NCBI GenBank assembly: GCA_007128755.1
Contig: SKWV01000463.1
Location: 1 to 11,912 of the forward strand
From: Trueperaceae bacterium
GTDB taxonomy: Bacteria > Deinococcota > Deinococci > Deinococcales > Trueperaceae
Direction of reading: 5' to 3'
DNA: 11,912 nt
Numbering within the stretch: position 1 is the stretch's first letter; every line of letters begins with the position of its first letter. Shown piece by piece: positions 1-8,757 of the stretch. The notes under the pieces were generated by a model. That model was not told the DNA's origin, made no database searches, and worked only from the letters and a program-made list of their open reading frames with translations. The translations under genes were made by a program, and so were the position numbers.

Positions 1-120
1 TCCAGAGCGGTCGAGGGATCTGGCCTGACGACGCCGCAGCAACCAGCCTTCATCCAGGCGGGTGCTACCTCCAGCCGGTCCGCGCGGACGACGATCGTCC
101 CCGCCGGGAAGATAGGGAGA
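1..120 (+). promoter_or_regulatory. SAM-I riboswitch (S-box), 5' end cut by the window edge
   Basis: This RNA element binds S-adenosylmethionine and controls the methionine genes that follow. The conserved core is visible in order: an AGAGcGG segment at 4-10, GAGGGA at 13-18, GGCC at 22-25, the GCAACC junction at about 38-44, GGTGCTACCTCC at 61-72, and the closing GATAGGGAGA at 111-120. The 3' arm of helix P1 (111-120) should pair with bases that lie almost entirely upstream of position 1, so the element is incomplete here. There is no room for an intrinsic terminator between P1 and the gene. The P1 3' arm itself contains a Shine-Dalgarno-like AGGGAG at 114-119. This suggests translational rather than transcriptional control: SAM would stabilise P1 and hide the ribosome site. 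The family assignment rests on consensus and gene context; the mechanism is inference. Confidence 0.93.
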
Positions 121-125
121 CCGAC

Positions 126-161
126 ATGACGACCCCCGCCACGAGGCGTGCACGTGCCTGA
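126..161 (+). CDS. Possible short leader ORF, or displaced true start of metY
   Basis: An ATG at 126 sits 6 nt after AGGGAG (114-119), the best Shine-Dalgarno match in this region. It opens an 11-codon frame reading MTTPATRRARA that stops with TGA at 159-161, overlapping the metY start codons at 148 and 154. It is one base out of frame with metY. Reading the C5 run at 133-137 as C4 would fuse it to metY and give MTTPPRGVHVPDAFETL. It could therefore be a translationally coupled leader peptide, a slippage site, or the real metY start hidden by a one-base insertion or sequencing error. I cannot separate these from one sequence. Confidence 0.35.
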   Translation: MTTPATRRARA

Positions 162-1419
162 CGCCTTCGAGACCCTCCAGCTCCACGCGGGCACGGAGCG
201 CGACCCGGTGACCGGCGCCCGCGCCGTGCCCATCTACGCCACGAGCTCGTACGTGTTCGAGAGCGCGGCGGACGCAGCCGCGCTGTTCGGCGGCGAGCGA
301 CTGGGCAACCAGTACGGCCGCATGCACAACCCCACGACGGAGGCGCTGGCGCGTCGCCTGGTCGCGCTCGAGGGGGGTGCGGCCGGCGTCGTGCTGTCGT
401 CCGGACAGGCGGCCAGCGCCGCGACGCTGCTGGCGCTCGCGCGCCCCGGCGCGAGCGTGGTGATGTCGAGCGAGGTGTTCGGCGGCACCTACGCCCTGTT
501 CCGCAAGTGGCTCGAGCCGTGGGGCGTGCGCCTGGCGACGGTCGAGCCCACCGCCGCGGCCGTCGAGCGCGCCGCCGACGAGACGACGGTGGCCGTGTGG
601 GTCGAGACCATCGCCAACCCCAGCGGCACGGTGCCCGATCTGGACGCCATCGCCGACGCCGCGCACGCGGCCGGGGCGCCGCTCGTCGTCGACAACACCT
701 GGGGGTGCGGCGGGTACCTGTGCCGGCCCTTCGAGCACGGGGCCGACGTGGTGGTGCACTCCGCCACGAAGTGGATCGGCGGTCACGGCACGTTCGTCGC
801 CGGCGCCATGATCGACGCGGGGCGGTTCGACTGGTCCGCCGGCCGCGTGGCGGCCCTGCTCCAAGCCGATGCCAAGGGCCGTCTGCCGCTCGAGCGCTTC
901 GGCGCCACCGCGCTGGCCGAACGCGTCTTCGACCTGGGGCTCTTCACGCTGGGTGCGACGCTGTCGCCCTTCGCGGCGTTCCTCGCGCTGCAGGGCCTCG
1001 AGACGCTCTCGGTGCGGGTCGACCGCTCCTGCGCGAGCGCGCTGGCGCTCGCCATGGCGCTCCGCGGGCGCGCGGGCATCGACGAGGTCGTCTACCCGGG
1101 CCTGGAGGACCACCCCAGCCACGAGGTCGCGCGGCGCATGCTGCCGCGCGGCTTCGGAGCGGTGCTCGGGATCGACGTCGGCAGCGCCTCGCGCGCCTAC
1201 GCGTTCCTCGACCGGTTGCAGCTGGTCTCGCACCTGGCGAACATCGGCGACGCCAAGACCGTCGCCATCCACCCGTGGAGCACGACGCACCAGGGGCTGA
1301 GCGAGGACGCGCGCCGCGCCGCCGGCGTCACCCCGGGCCTGGTGCGGCTCTCGGTGGGGCTCGAGGACGTGGGTGACCTCCTGCGCGACCTGACCGAGGC
1401 GTTGGGGGAGCGGGCGTGA
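154..1419 (+). CDS. metY: O-acetylhomoserine sulfhydrylase (Cys/Met metabolism PLP enzyme)
   Basis: This is a cytosolic PLP enzyme that makes homocysteine from O-acetylhomoserine and sulfide, the direct sulfhydrylation route to methionine. The N-terminus has the typical FETLQLHAG opening and a YGR motif (residues 54-56) that contacts the cofactor phosphate of the partner subunit. The pyridine-ring aspartate is in VDNTWG (Asp about 180). The Schiff-base lysine is in HSATKWIGGHGT (Lys about 206). At about 421 aa it is a full-length family member. GTG 154 is chosen because GAGG at 143-146 lies 7 nt upstream; GTG 148 is in frame but only 1 nt from that GAGG. An upstream ATG at 126 may be the true start if one base in a C5 run is extra. 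The SAM riboswitch before it and metX after it (4-bp overlap) support MetY over cystathionine gamma-synthase, since both enzymes share this fold. Confidence in the family is very high, and in the exact substrate high. Confidence 0.94.
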   Translation: MPDAFETLQLHAGTERDPVTGARAVPIYATSSYVFESAADAAALFGGERLGNQYGRMHNPTTEALARRLVALEGGAAGVVLSSGQAASAATLLALARPGASVVMSSEVFGGTYALFRKWLEPWGVRLATVEPTAAAVERAADETTVAVWVETIANPSGTVPDLDAIADAAHAAGAPLVVDNTWGCGGYLCRPFEHGADVVVHSATKWIGGHGTFVAGAMIDAGRFDWSAGRVAALLQADAKGRLPLERFGATALAERVFDLGLFTLGATLSPFAAFLALQGLETLSVRVDRSCASALALAMALRGRAGIDEVVYPGLEDHPSHEVARRMLPRGFGAVLGIDVGSASRAYAFLDRLQLVSHLANIGDAKTVAIHPWSTTHQGLSEDARRAAGVTPGLVRLSVGLEDVGDLLRDLTEALGERA

Positions 1420-2603
1420 AGGGCGAGCGCGGGCGGCGGCTCGTCCACGAGACCTGGGGCGATCACGCCGCGCTCCTGGCGAGGAGCGACCACAGCCGCG
1501 ACGGCAGCGTCGGCTTGGTGCAGGCGAAGGTGATCGACGTCGCCACGCCCGCCGATCCGCTGCGGCTCGTGGGCGGCGGCGTCCTGCCCCACGTGGCGGT
1601 GGCGTACGAGACGTACGGCGAGCTCGATGCGGCCGGCCGCAACGCGGTGCTGGTGTGCCACGCCCTCACGGGTTCGGCGCACGCCGCCGGCCGCTTGGGG
1701 CCGCGCGACGTGCCGGGCTGGTGGGACCCGCTCATCGGCCCGGGCAAGGCGATCGACACGGCGAGCCACTTCGTGGTGAGCGCCAACGTGCTCGGCGGCT
1801 GCTACGGCACCACCGGCCCCACGAGCTTGGATCCCGAGACGGGCCGGCCGTACGGGCCCGACTTCCCGGCGTTCGGCGTGCGCGACATGGTGGAGGTGCA
1901 GCGGCGCCTGCTGGAGGCCCTGGGCGTGCGCTCGCTCAAGGCGGTCATCGGCGGCAGCATGGGCGGCATGCAGGCGCTGGAGTGGGCGGCGACGTGCCCG
2001 GACCTCGTGCGCTCGTTCGTCGCCATCGCGGTGGGCGCGCGGCACAGCGCCTGGGCGATCGGGCTGAACGAGGTGGCGCGGCGCGCGATCATGGCCGATC
2101 CGCGCTGGGCCGGGGGCCGGTACGCGGCGACCGATCAGCCCGAGACGGGCCTCGGGCTCGCGCGGGCGATCGCGATGCTGAGCTACCGCTCGTTCGACTC
2201 CCTCGAGGCGCGCTTCGGGCGCGAGCGGCGGGCCTTGGGCGACGAGGGCCTGTCGTCGAGCTTCGAGATCGCGTCGTACCTCGACTACCACGGGGTCAAG
2301 CTGGTGCGGCGGTTCGACGCCAACACCTACATCGCGCTCACGCGGGCGATGGACGATTACGACGTCGCCGAGGGCCGGGGGCGGCTCGACGAGGTGTTGG
2401 GGGCGTTGCGCCACAAGGCGCTGGTGATGGGGATCCCCTCCGACGTGCTCTACCCGGAGGCGGAGCAGCACCGCCTGGTGGAGGCCTTGCCGAACGCCCG
2501 CTACGCGCGCCTCGCGTCGCCGCACGGCCACGACGGCTTCCTGATCGAGTTCGCGCAGTTGGCCGCGCACCTGCGGCGGTTCCTCGCCGAGGTCGACGCC
2601 TAG
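1416..2603 (+). CDS. metX: Homoserine O-acetyltransferase (alpha/beta hydrolase fold)
   Basis: MetX transfers an acyl group from acyl-CoA to L-homoserine, making the substrate of the MetY encoded just upstream. The 395-aa protein shows the family landmarks: VAYETYGEL (62-70), GWWDPLIGPGKAIDT (101-115), NVLGGCYGTTGP (124-135), the nucleophile elbow GGSMGGMQ with Ser181, the acid residue in IPSDVLYP (Asp343) and the catalytic histidine in GHDGFL (His372). The first 45 residues are a less conserved extension ahead of the usual PLRL start. The GTG start overlaps the metY stop as GTGA (1416-1419), with GGGGGAG at 1404-1410 as ribosome site, so the two genes should be co-transcribed and coupled under the riboswitch. 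Some MetX-fold enzymes prefer succinyl-CoA. Pairing with MetY favours acetyl-CoA but does not prove it. Confidence 0.95.
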   Translation: MKGERGRRLVHETWGDHAALLARSDHSRDGSVGLVQAKVIDVATPADPLRLVGGGVLPHVAVAYETYGELDAAGRNAVLVCHALTGSAHAAGRLGPRDVPGWWDPLIGPGKAIDTASHFVVSANVLGGCYGTTGPTSLDPETGRPYGPDFPAFGVRDMVEVQRRLLEALGVRSLKAVIGGSMGGMQALEWAATCPDLVRSFVAIAVGARHSAWAIGLNEVARRAIMADPRWAGGRYAATDQPETGLGLARAIAMLSYRSFDSLEARFGRERRALGDEGLSSSFEIASYLDYHGVKLVRRFDANTYIALTRAMDDYDVAEGRGRLDEVLGALRHKALVMGIPSDVLYPEAEQHRLVEALPNARYARLASPHGHDGFLIEFAQLAAHLRRFLAEVDA

Positions 2604-2610
2604 CCCAGGG

Positions 2611-2638
2611 CCGCGGCCGGCGCCGCGCCGCGCCGCGG
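2611..2638. terminator. GC-rich hairpin between convergent genes, possible terminator
   Basis: In the 42-bp gap between metX and the convergent ABC gene, CCGCGGC (2611-2617) can pair with GCCGCGG (2632-2638) to form a perfect 7-bp stem. The loop itself contains the palindrome GGCGCC. A hairpin of this kind works in both orientations. No T-run follows on either strand, so it is a weak call as an intrinsic terminator and may just reflect the very high GC content. Confidence 0.35.
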
Positions 2639-2645
2639 AGCGTGC

Positions 2646-4175
2646 TCAGGCGGCGACCTCGCCCAAGGTCGAGCCCGCCATGAGCAGGCCGAGCGTCTCG
2701 GCGGTCGCCTCGGCCTGCGTGAGCTCGCCCATCACGCGGCCCTCGAAGAGCACGATGATGCGGTCCGAGAGGCTCATCACCTCGTTCAGGTCGGCGGAGA
2801 CGAGCAGCACCGCGAGGCCGAGGTCGCGAGCGCGGACGATCTGACGGTGGATGAACTCGATCGCCCCGATGTCGACACCGCGGGTCGGCTGGGCCAGCAC
2901 GAGCACCCGCGGGTCGCGCTCGAGCTCGCGAGCGACGATCAGCTTCTGGGCGTTCCCGCCCGAGTAGCTCGCGGCCAGCACGTGCGTCGCCCGCGGCCTG
3001 ACGTCGTACGCCTCCGTCAGGCGCCGCGCGTGCGCGTCGATCGCCTCGCGGTCGAGCAGGCCGAAGCGACCGGAGAACGGCGGCCGGTGGTGGTCGCCGA
3101 GGATCGTGTTGAGCGCCGCGGAGAAGGGGCGACACAGACCGCGCTCGTTGCGATCCTCGGGCACGTGGCTCAGGCCGCGCTCGCGGCGCGCGCGTGCGCC
3201 GAGCGCCGTGACGTCCTCGCCGTCCAAGCGGACCGTGCCGCTGTCGGCGACGCGCAGCCCCGTGAGGCACTCGACCAGCTCCGTCTGCCCGTTCCCCTCG
3301 ATGCCGGCCACGCCCAGCACCTCGCCGGCGCGGACCTCGAACGTCACGGCGTCCAAGAGGGCCTGGTGCTTGGTCGGGTGGCGCAAGCGCAGGTCGGCGG
3401 CCTCGAGCCGCACCTCGCCCACCTCCGACGCGCCCTTCTCGACGCGCAGCAGCACCTCGCGCCCGACCATCATGGTGGCGAGGCGCCGTACGTCGGTCTC
3501 GGCCCGATCGACCGTCCCGATCATCCGGCCGTCGCGCATCACGCTCATTCTGTCGCACAGCGCCATCACCTCGTCGAGCTTGTGCGAGATGAAGACCACG
3601 GCGTTGCCCTGGCGCGCGAACTCGCGCAGGAAGTCGAACAGCCCGTGCGTCTCCTGCGGCGTGAGCACCGCGGTCGGCTCGTCCATCACCAGGATGCGGG
3701 CCTCGCGGTAGAGCGCCTTGAGGATCTCGACCTGTTGCTGGAGCCCGACCGGGAGCTCCTCGATGCGCGCGTCGGCGTCGAGATCGAAGCCGAACCGGGC
3801 GATGAGGTCGCGGGTGCGCCGACGGGCGGAGCCGTAGTCGATGCCGGGACCCATGCGCGGCTCCGAGCCGAGCACCAGGTTCTCCGTCACGGTGAGCGGC
3901 TCGACGAGCATGAAGTGCTGGTGGACCATCCCGATGCCGAGGGCGATGGCGTCGCGGGCGGACCGGATGTGGACGGGGCGGCCGTCGACCGCGACGGTGC
4001 CCGCGTCGGCGCTCTGCAGGCCGTAGAGGACCTTCATCAGGGTGCTCTTGCCGGCGCCGTTCTCGCCGATGAGCGCGTGGATCTCGCCCCATCGCAGGTC
4101 GAAGTCGACGTCCTCGTTGGCGACCACGAGCGGGAACCGCTTGGTGATCCCCTGCATGCTCACCGCGCTCGGCAT
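2646..4175 (-). CDS. ABC transporter ATPase, nucleoside/BmpA-type importer (two ABC domains in one chain)
   Basis: This 509-aa protein should power an importer of the sugar/nucleoside class (RbsA-like, closest in motif style to NupO/YufO nucleoside systems) on the cytoplasmic face of the membrane. Domain 1 has Walker A GENGAGKS (37-44), the subfamily-typical VHQHFMLVEPLTVTENL (84-100), a degenerate signature LPVGLQQQVE (141-150), Walker B ILVMDEP (161-167) and the switch ISHK (His198). Domain 2 has a degenerate Walker A, GIEGNGQTE (291-299), signature YSGGNAQK (404-411) and LAQPTRGVDIGAIE (427-440), with Gln in place of the Walker B acidic residue. This asymmetry, with one active and one impaired site, is normal for the group. 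Such ATPases usually sit beside two permease genes and a lipoprotein gene. Here it stands alone between convergent metX and divergent ssrA. The ATG lies 6 nt after a -10 box with no ribosome site, suggesting a leaderless mRNA. The exact substrate is not determined. Confidence 0.9.
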   Translation of the reverse strand: MPSAVSMQGITKRFPLVVANEDVDFDLRWGEIHALIGENGAGKSTLMKVLYGLQSADAGTVAVDGRPVHIRSARDAIALGIGMVHQHFMLVEPLTVTENLVLGSEPRMGPGIDYGSARRRTRDLIARFGFDLDADARIEELPVGLQQQVEILKALYREARILVMDEPTAVLTPQETHGLFDFLREFARQGNAVVFISHKLDEVMALCDRMSVMRDGRMIGTVDRAETDVRRLATMMVGREVLLRVEKGASEVGEVRLEAADLRLRHPTKHQALLDAVTFEVRAGEVLGVAGIEGNGQTELVECLTGLRVADSGTVRLDGEDVTALGARARRERGLSHVPEDRNERGLCRPFSAALNTILGDHHRPPFSGRFGLLDREAIDAHARRLTEAYDVRPRATHVLAASYSGGNAQKLIVARELERDPRVLVLAQPTRGVDIGAIEFIHRQIVRARDLGLAVLLVSADLNEVMSLSDRIIVLFEGRVMGELTQAEATAETLGLLMAGSTLGEVAA

Positions 4176-4181
4176 GGCGAT

Positions 4182-4191
4182 ACGGTAGCAC
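4182..4191 (-). promoter_or_regulatory. Leaderless promoter of the nucleoside-type ABC gene
   Basis: On the minus strand the bases read GTGCTACCGT, an extended -10 (TG, one base, then TACCGT). Six bases, ATCGCC, separate it from the ATG at 4175-4173. Transcription would start at or beside the A of the start codon, leaving no room for a ribosome site, and none is present. No convincing -35 is seen. The box lies in the left arm of a perfect 11-bp inverted repeat. Confidence 0.6.
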
Positions 4192-4228
4192 GCTCCAGGA
4201 CACGCTAGAGGGCCCGAAGCGTGCTACC
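4184..4228. repeat. Perfect 11-bp inverted repeat spanning two divergent promoters
   Basis: GGTAGCACGCT (4184-4194) is repeated as its exact reverse complement AGCGTGCTACC (4218-4228), with a 23-bp spacer. A further CACGCT lies in the spacer at 4201-4206, exactly 12 bp after the one in the left arm (4189-4194), so the hexamer occurs three times. Each arm carries an extended -10 pointing outward. The repeat could simply be two copies of the same promoter core facing apart, or an operator for a regulator that acts on both. The sequence alone does not decide. Confidence 0.75.
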
Positions 4229-4230
4229 AT
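4221..4230 (+). promoter_or_regulatory. Extended -10 promoter, probably for ssrA
   Basis: GTGCTACCAT is an extended -10 (TG, one base, TACCAT) that would start transcription near 4237. That is about 64 nt before the mature tmRNA 5' end, so a leader would be removed, normally by RNase P. I see no closer TANNNT box between here and 4300 and no clear -35. It mirrors the minus-strand promoter at 4182-4191. Confidence 0.5.
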
Positions 4231-4273
4231 GGGGAGCCCGCGGGGAGGAGCGTAGCTCCGTGGGACGATCGTC

Positions 4274-4300
4274 AGGCACCCACGTGCCTTGGCGCCCCCT
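4274..4300 (+). other. tmRNA precursor leader with two inverted repeats
   Basis: Directly before the tmRNA, AGGCAC (4274-4279) pairs with GTGCCT (4284-4289) around a 4-nt loop. Then CGCCCCC (4293-4299) is the exact reverse complement of the first seven bases of the tmRNA, GGGGGCG (4301-4307). The second repeat could compete with the acceptor stem before processing, or may be chance in GC-rich DNA. No known element is recognised. Confidence 0.4.
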
Positions 4301-4656
4301 GGGGGCGACACGGTTTCGACGGGACTCGCCGAGGACGAGGTTGCGCGTCGCGGACGCAGCTGGCCGCGTTACCAAGCTGCAACGCCACTTACCTGGCAAC
4401 AACAACTACGCTCTCGCGGCCTAATCCCCGCGACGTCACCCGGAAACCCCGCCTGCGGTTCACCGGTTCTGACGACCTGAAGTAGGCTAGGACCGGGGTG
4501 CTAGCGTCCGCCCCGATCCGAAACACTAGGCGCGTACGCGCGCGGCGTCGCCTGCCGTCGAGCCTGCCGCGCGCCGACAATCGATCGACGGATACACGCG
4601 TAGACGCCCGTTCGACGGAGTCTCGGACGCGGGTTCGACTCCCGCCGCCTCCACCA
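4301..4656 (+). ncRNA. ssrA: Transfer-messenger RNA (tmRNA, SsrA)
   Basis: tmRNA with SmpB frees stalled ribosomes and tags the unfinished peptide for proteolysis. The one-piece gene is about 356 nt. Its 5' end GGGGGCG (4301-4307) pairs with CGCCTCC (4646-4652) to form the acceptor stem, followed by the discriminator A and an encoded CCA (4654-4656). The T-arm has stem GCGGG/CCCGC (4629-4633 with 4641-4645) around the canonical loop TTCGACT. GACTC (4323-4327) pairs with GAGTC (4618-4622) as part of helix P2. The bases after the acceptor, ACACGGTTTCGACGGG, fit the conserved tmRNA 5' D-like region. The tag frame at 4395-4424 encodes GNNNYALAA, a Deinococcota-type tag. The gene diverges from the ABC gene on its left and is followed by a strong terminator. 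Protein frames crossing this region are not real genes. Confidence 0.97.
4395..4424 (+). other. tmRNA proteolysis-tag reading frame (GNNNYALAA, then TAA)
   Basis: The resume codon is GGC at 4395. It is followed by three AAC codons, TAC, GCT, CTC, GCG, GCC and the stop TAA at 4422-4424. The ALAA C-terminus is the part recognised by ClpXP-type proteases. The tag resembles GNQNYALAA of Deinococcus radiodurans and ANTNYALAA of Thermus thermophilus, as remembered rather than looked up. Confidence 0.93.
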
Positions 4657-4660
4657 CGAC

Positions 4661-4699
4661 GCCGCGCGCCGACCACCCATCGGCGCGCGGCCTCTTCGT
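4661..4699 (+). terminator. Intrinsic terminator of ssrA
   Basis: Four bases after the CCA end, GCCGCGCGCCGA (4661-4672) pairs perfectly with TCGGCGCGCGGC (4680-4691) around a 7-nt loop, and CTCTTCGT follows. This 12-bp, nearly all-GC stem with a pyrimidine-rich tail is a strong rho-independent terminator, although the T-tract is interrupted. Confidence 0.85.
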
Positions 4700-4774
4700 A
4701 TGGATGGCGGGGCAGCGGCCCGCGCGATCGGCGCGTCCAGGAGCCTTTTGCCATGTGGCGCCGGGCTGGGAGCC

Positions 4775-4784
4775 GTGCTATGCT
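4775..4784 (+). promoter_or_regulatory. Extended -10 promoter for the sugar ABC ATPase gene
   Basis: GTGCTATGCT is an extended -10 (TG, one base, TATGCT) that would start transcription near 4791, giving a 5' UTR of about 43 nt that contains the ribosome site. TTGCCA at 4748-4753 is 25 bp away, too far for a normal -35. The core GTGCTA matches the two promoters at 4182-4191 and 4221-4230. Confidence 0.5.
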
Positions 4785-4820
4785 CCCCGAAGCGACACAC
4801 GTCGACAAGGCACGGTAGAC

Positions 4821-4828
4821 GGAGGAGG
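4821..4828 (+). promoter_or_regulatory. Strong ribosome binding site that fixes the ugpC-like start
   Basis: GGAGGAGG lies 6 nt before GTG 4835. It decides against earlier in-frame starts such as 4700, which would run the protein through the promoter and terminator region with no homologous sequence. Confidence 0.85.
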
Positions 4829-4834
4829 AAGAGC

Positions 4835-5932
<1,098 letters not shown>

Positions 5933-5955
5933 GACCTCGCTCCTCGCACGCGACC

Positions 5956-5990
5956 CACCCGGGCCGGCGCCACACGCGCCGGCCCGGGTG
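5956..5990 (+). terminator. Terminator hairpin after the sugar ABC ATPase gene
   Basis: The 15 bases at 5956-5970 pair perfectly with 5976-5990 around the 5-nt loop CACAC. The stem is almost all GC and starts 24 nt after the stop codon. The tail TACGCTTGTC is only moderately T-rich. The tail is also the -10 box of the next gene, so the hairpin fills the place where that promoter's spacer and -35 would be. Confidence 0.8.
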
Positions 5991-5996
5991 TACGCT
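5991..5996 (+). promoter_or_regulatory. Leaderless promoter of the ABC-F gene (TACGCT)
   Basis: TACGCT matches TANNNT and lies 8 nt before GTG 6005, with TG directly in front of it. There is no ribosome site, because the upstream DNA is a terminator stem. The layout fits a leaderless mRNA starting at or near the GTG. No -35 element is visible. Confidence 0.5.
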
Positions 5997-6004
5997 TGTC
6001 CGTC

Positions 6005-7945
<1,941 letters not shown>

Positions 7946-7985
7946 GAGCGGCCCCGTCGCCCCACGCGCGGGAGGCGCCGACCGG

Positions 7986-7991
7986 TACACT
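7986..7991 (+). promoter_or_regulatory. Leaderless promoter of the FAH-MBL-purN-purD operon (TACACT)
   Basis: TACACT fits TANNNT and is followed by exactly 7 nt, GGCAATC, before GTG 7999. No Shine-Dalgarno-like bases lie in the proper window; the nearest GGAG is about 25 nt away. No -35 is recognised. If correct, this promoter drives the whole four-gene operon, including purN and purD. Confidence 0.55.
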
Positions 7992-7998
7992 GGCAATC

Positions 7999-8757
7999 GT
8001 GCAACGCGTCAGGTACCGCACCGTCGAAGGCATCCACTGGGGCGAGGTCGAAGGCGGCCGCGTCCACGAACTCACCGGCATGATCGGTCGACCGACCGGC
8101 CGCATGCACGACCTCTCGAAGATCACGCTGCTGCCCCCGTGCGAGCCGCGGATCATCGTGTGCGTCGGCAAGAACTACGCCCGCCACGTGGTCGAGATGG
8201 GCGGCAGCGCCGACGCGCTGCCGCGCGAGCCCGGGCTCTTCCTCAAGGGCCTCAACACCCTCAGCGGACCGGGCGACGACGTGCCCTACCCCGCCTGGAC
8301 CCAGGAGCTGCACTACGAGGGCGAGCTGGCCGTCGTGATCGCGCGGGAGATGCGCGACGTGACGGCCGACGACGCGCCGTCGTACGTGCTCGGCTACACC
8401 TGCGCGCTCGACGTCACGGCGCGCGACGCGCAGCGGAGCGACCTGCAGTGGGTCCGCGGCAAGTCGGCCGACGGGTTCTGCCCGGTCGGGCCGTGGCTGG
8501 AGACCGACCTCGATCCCGGCGCGCTCAGCGTGCAGACGCGCGTGAACGGCGAGCTGCGCCAGGACGGACACACGAGCGACCTCATCTTCCCGGTCGCCGA
8601 GGTGCTCGCCTACATCAGCCGCTTCATGACGCTCGGTCCGGGGGACGTGGTGCTCACGGGGACGCCCGACGGCGTCGGTCCCTTGGAGCCCGGCGACGTG
8701 GTCGAGGTGACCATCGACGCCATCGGCACGCTCACCAACCGGGTCGTTCGTGGCTGA
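7999..8757 (+). CDS. Fumarylacetoacetate hydrolase (FAH) family protein
   Basis: This 252-aa protein belongs to the FAH fold, whose members hydrolyse, decarboxylate or isomerise beta-diketo acids using a divalent metal. The metal ligands are visible as Glu107 and Glu109 in HYEGELAVVI and Asp138 in YTCALDVTARD. Other hallmarks are VGKNYARHV (56-64), FLKG (81-84), GKSADGFCPVGPWL (154-167) and LTGTPDGVGPLEPGD (219-233). A short N-terminal part (1-50) precedes the catalytic domain, as in many bacterial homologues. The frame is open upstream to 7741, but that stretch overlaps the ABC-F gene in another frame. GTG 7999 follows a -10 box by 7 nt. It overlaps the next gene by 8 bp. Family members act in aromatic degradation, as oxaloacetate decarboxylases or as acylpyruvases. 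I cannot choose among these here. Confidence 0.9.
   Translation: MQRVRYRTVEGIHWGEVEGGRVHELTGMIGRPTGRMHDLSKITLLPPCEPRIIVCVGKNYARHVVEMGGSADALPREPGLFLKGLNTLSGPGDDVPYPAWTQELHYEGELAVVIAREMRDVTADDAPSYVLGYTCALDVTARDAQRSDLQWVRGKSADGFCPVGPWLETDLDPGALSVQTRVNGELRQDGHTSDLIFPVAEVLAYISRFMTLGPGDVVLTGTPDGVGPLEPGDVVEVTIDAIGTLTNRVVRG

Noticed and set aside
1197..2570. Long open frame on the minus strand across metY and metX (457 codons)
   Set aside because: It is an antisense shadow of two clear genes. Composition is dominated by Arg, Ala, Val and His with no recognisable motif, as expected from GC-rich codon patterns.
2338..4311. Long minus-strand frame overlapping the ABC ATPase gene (657 codons)
   Set aside because: It is out of frame with the real ABC ATPase on the same strand and is made of Arg/Pro/Gly-rich low-complexity sequence.
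4748..4753. TTGCCA as a -35 for the sugar ABC promoter
   Set aside because: The spacer to the -10 at 4779 is 25 bp, outside the normal 16-19 bp range.
4389..4818. Short protein frames on both strands across the tmRNA and its terminator
   Set aside because: The region is fully explained by ssrA and its terminator. The products resemble no family and have no ribosome site.
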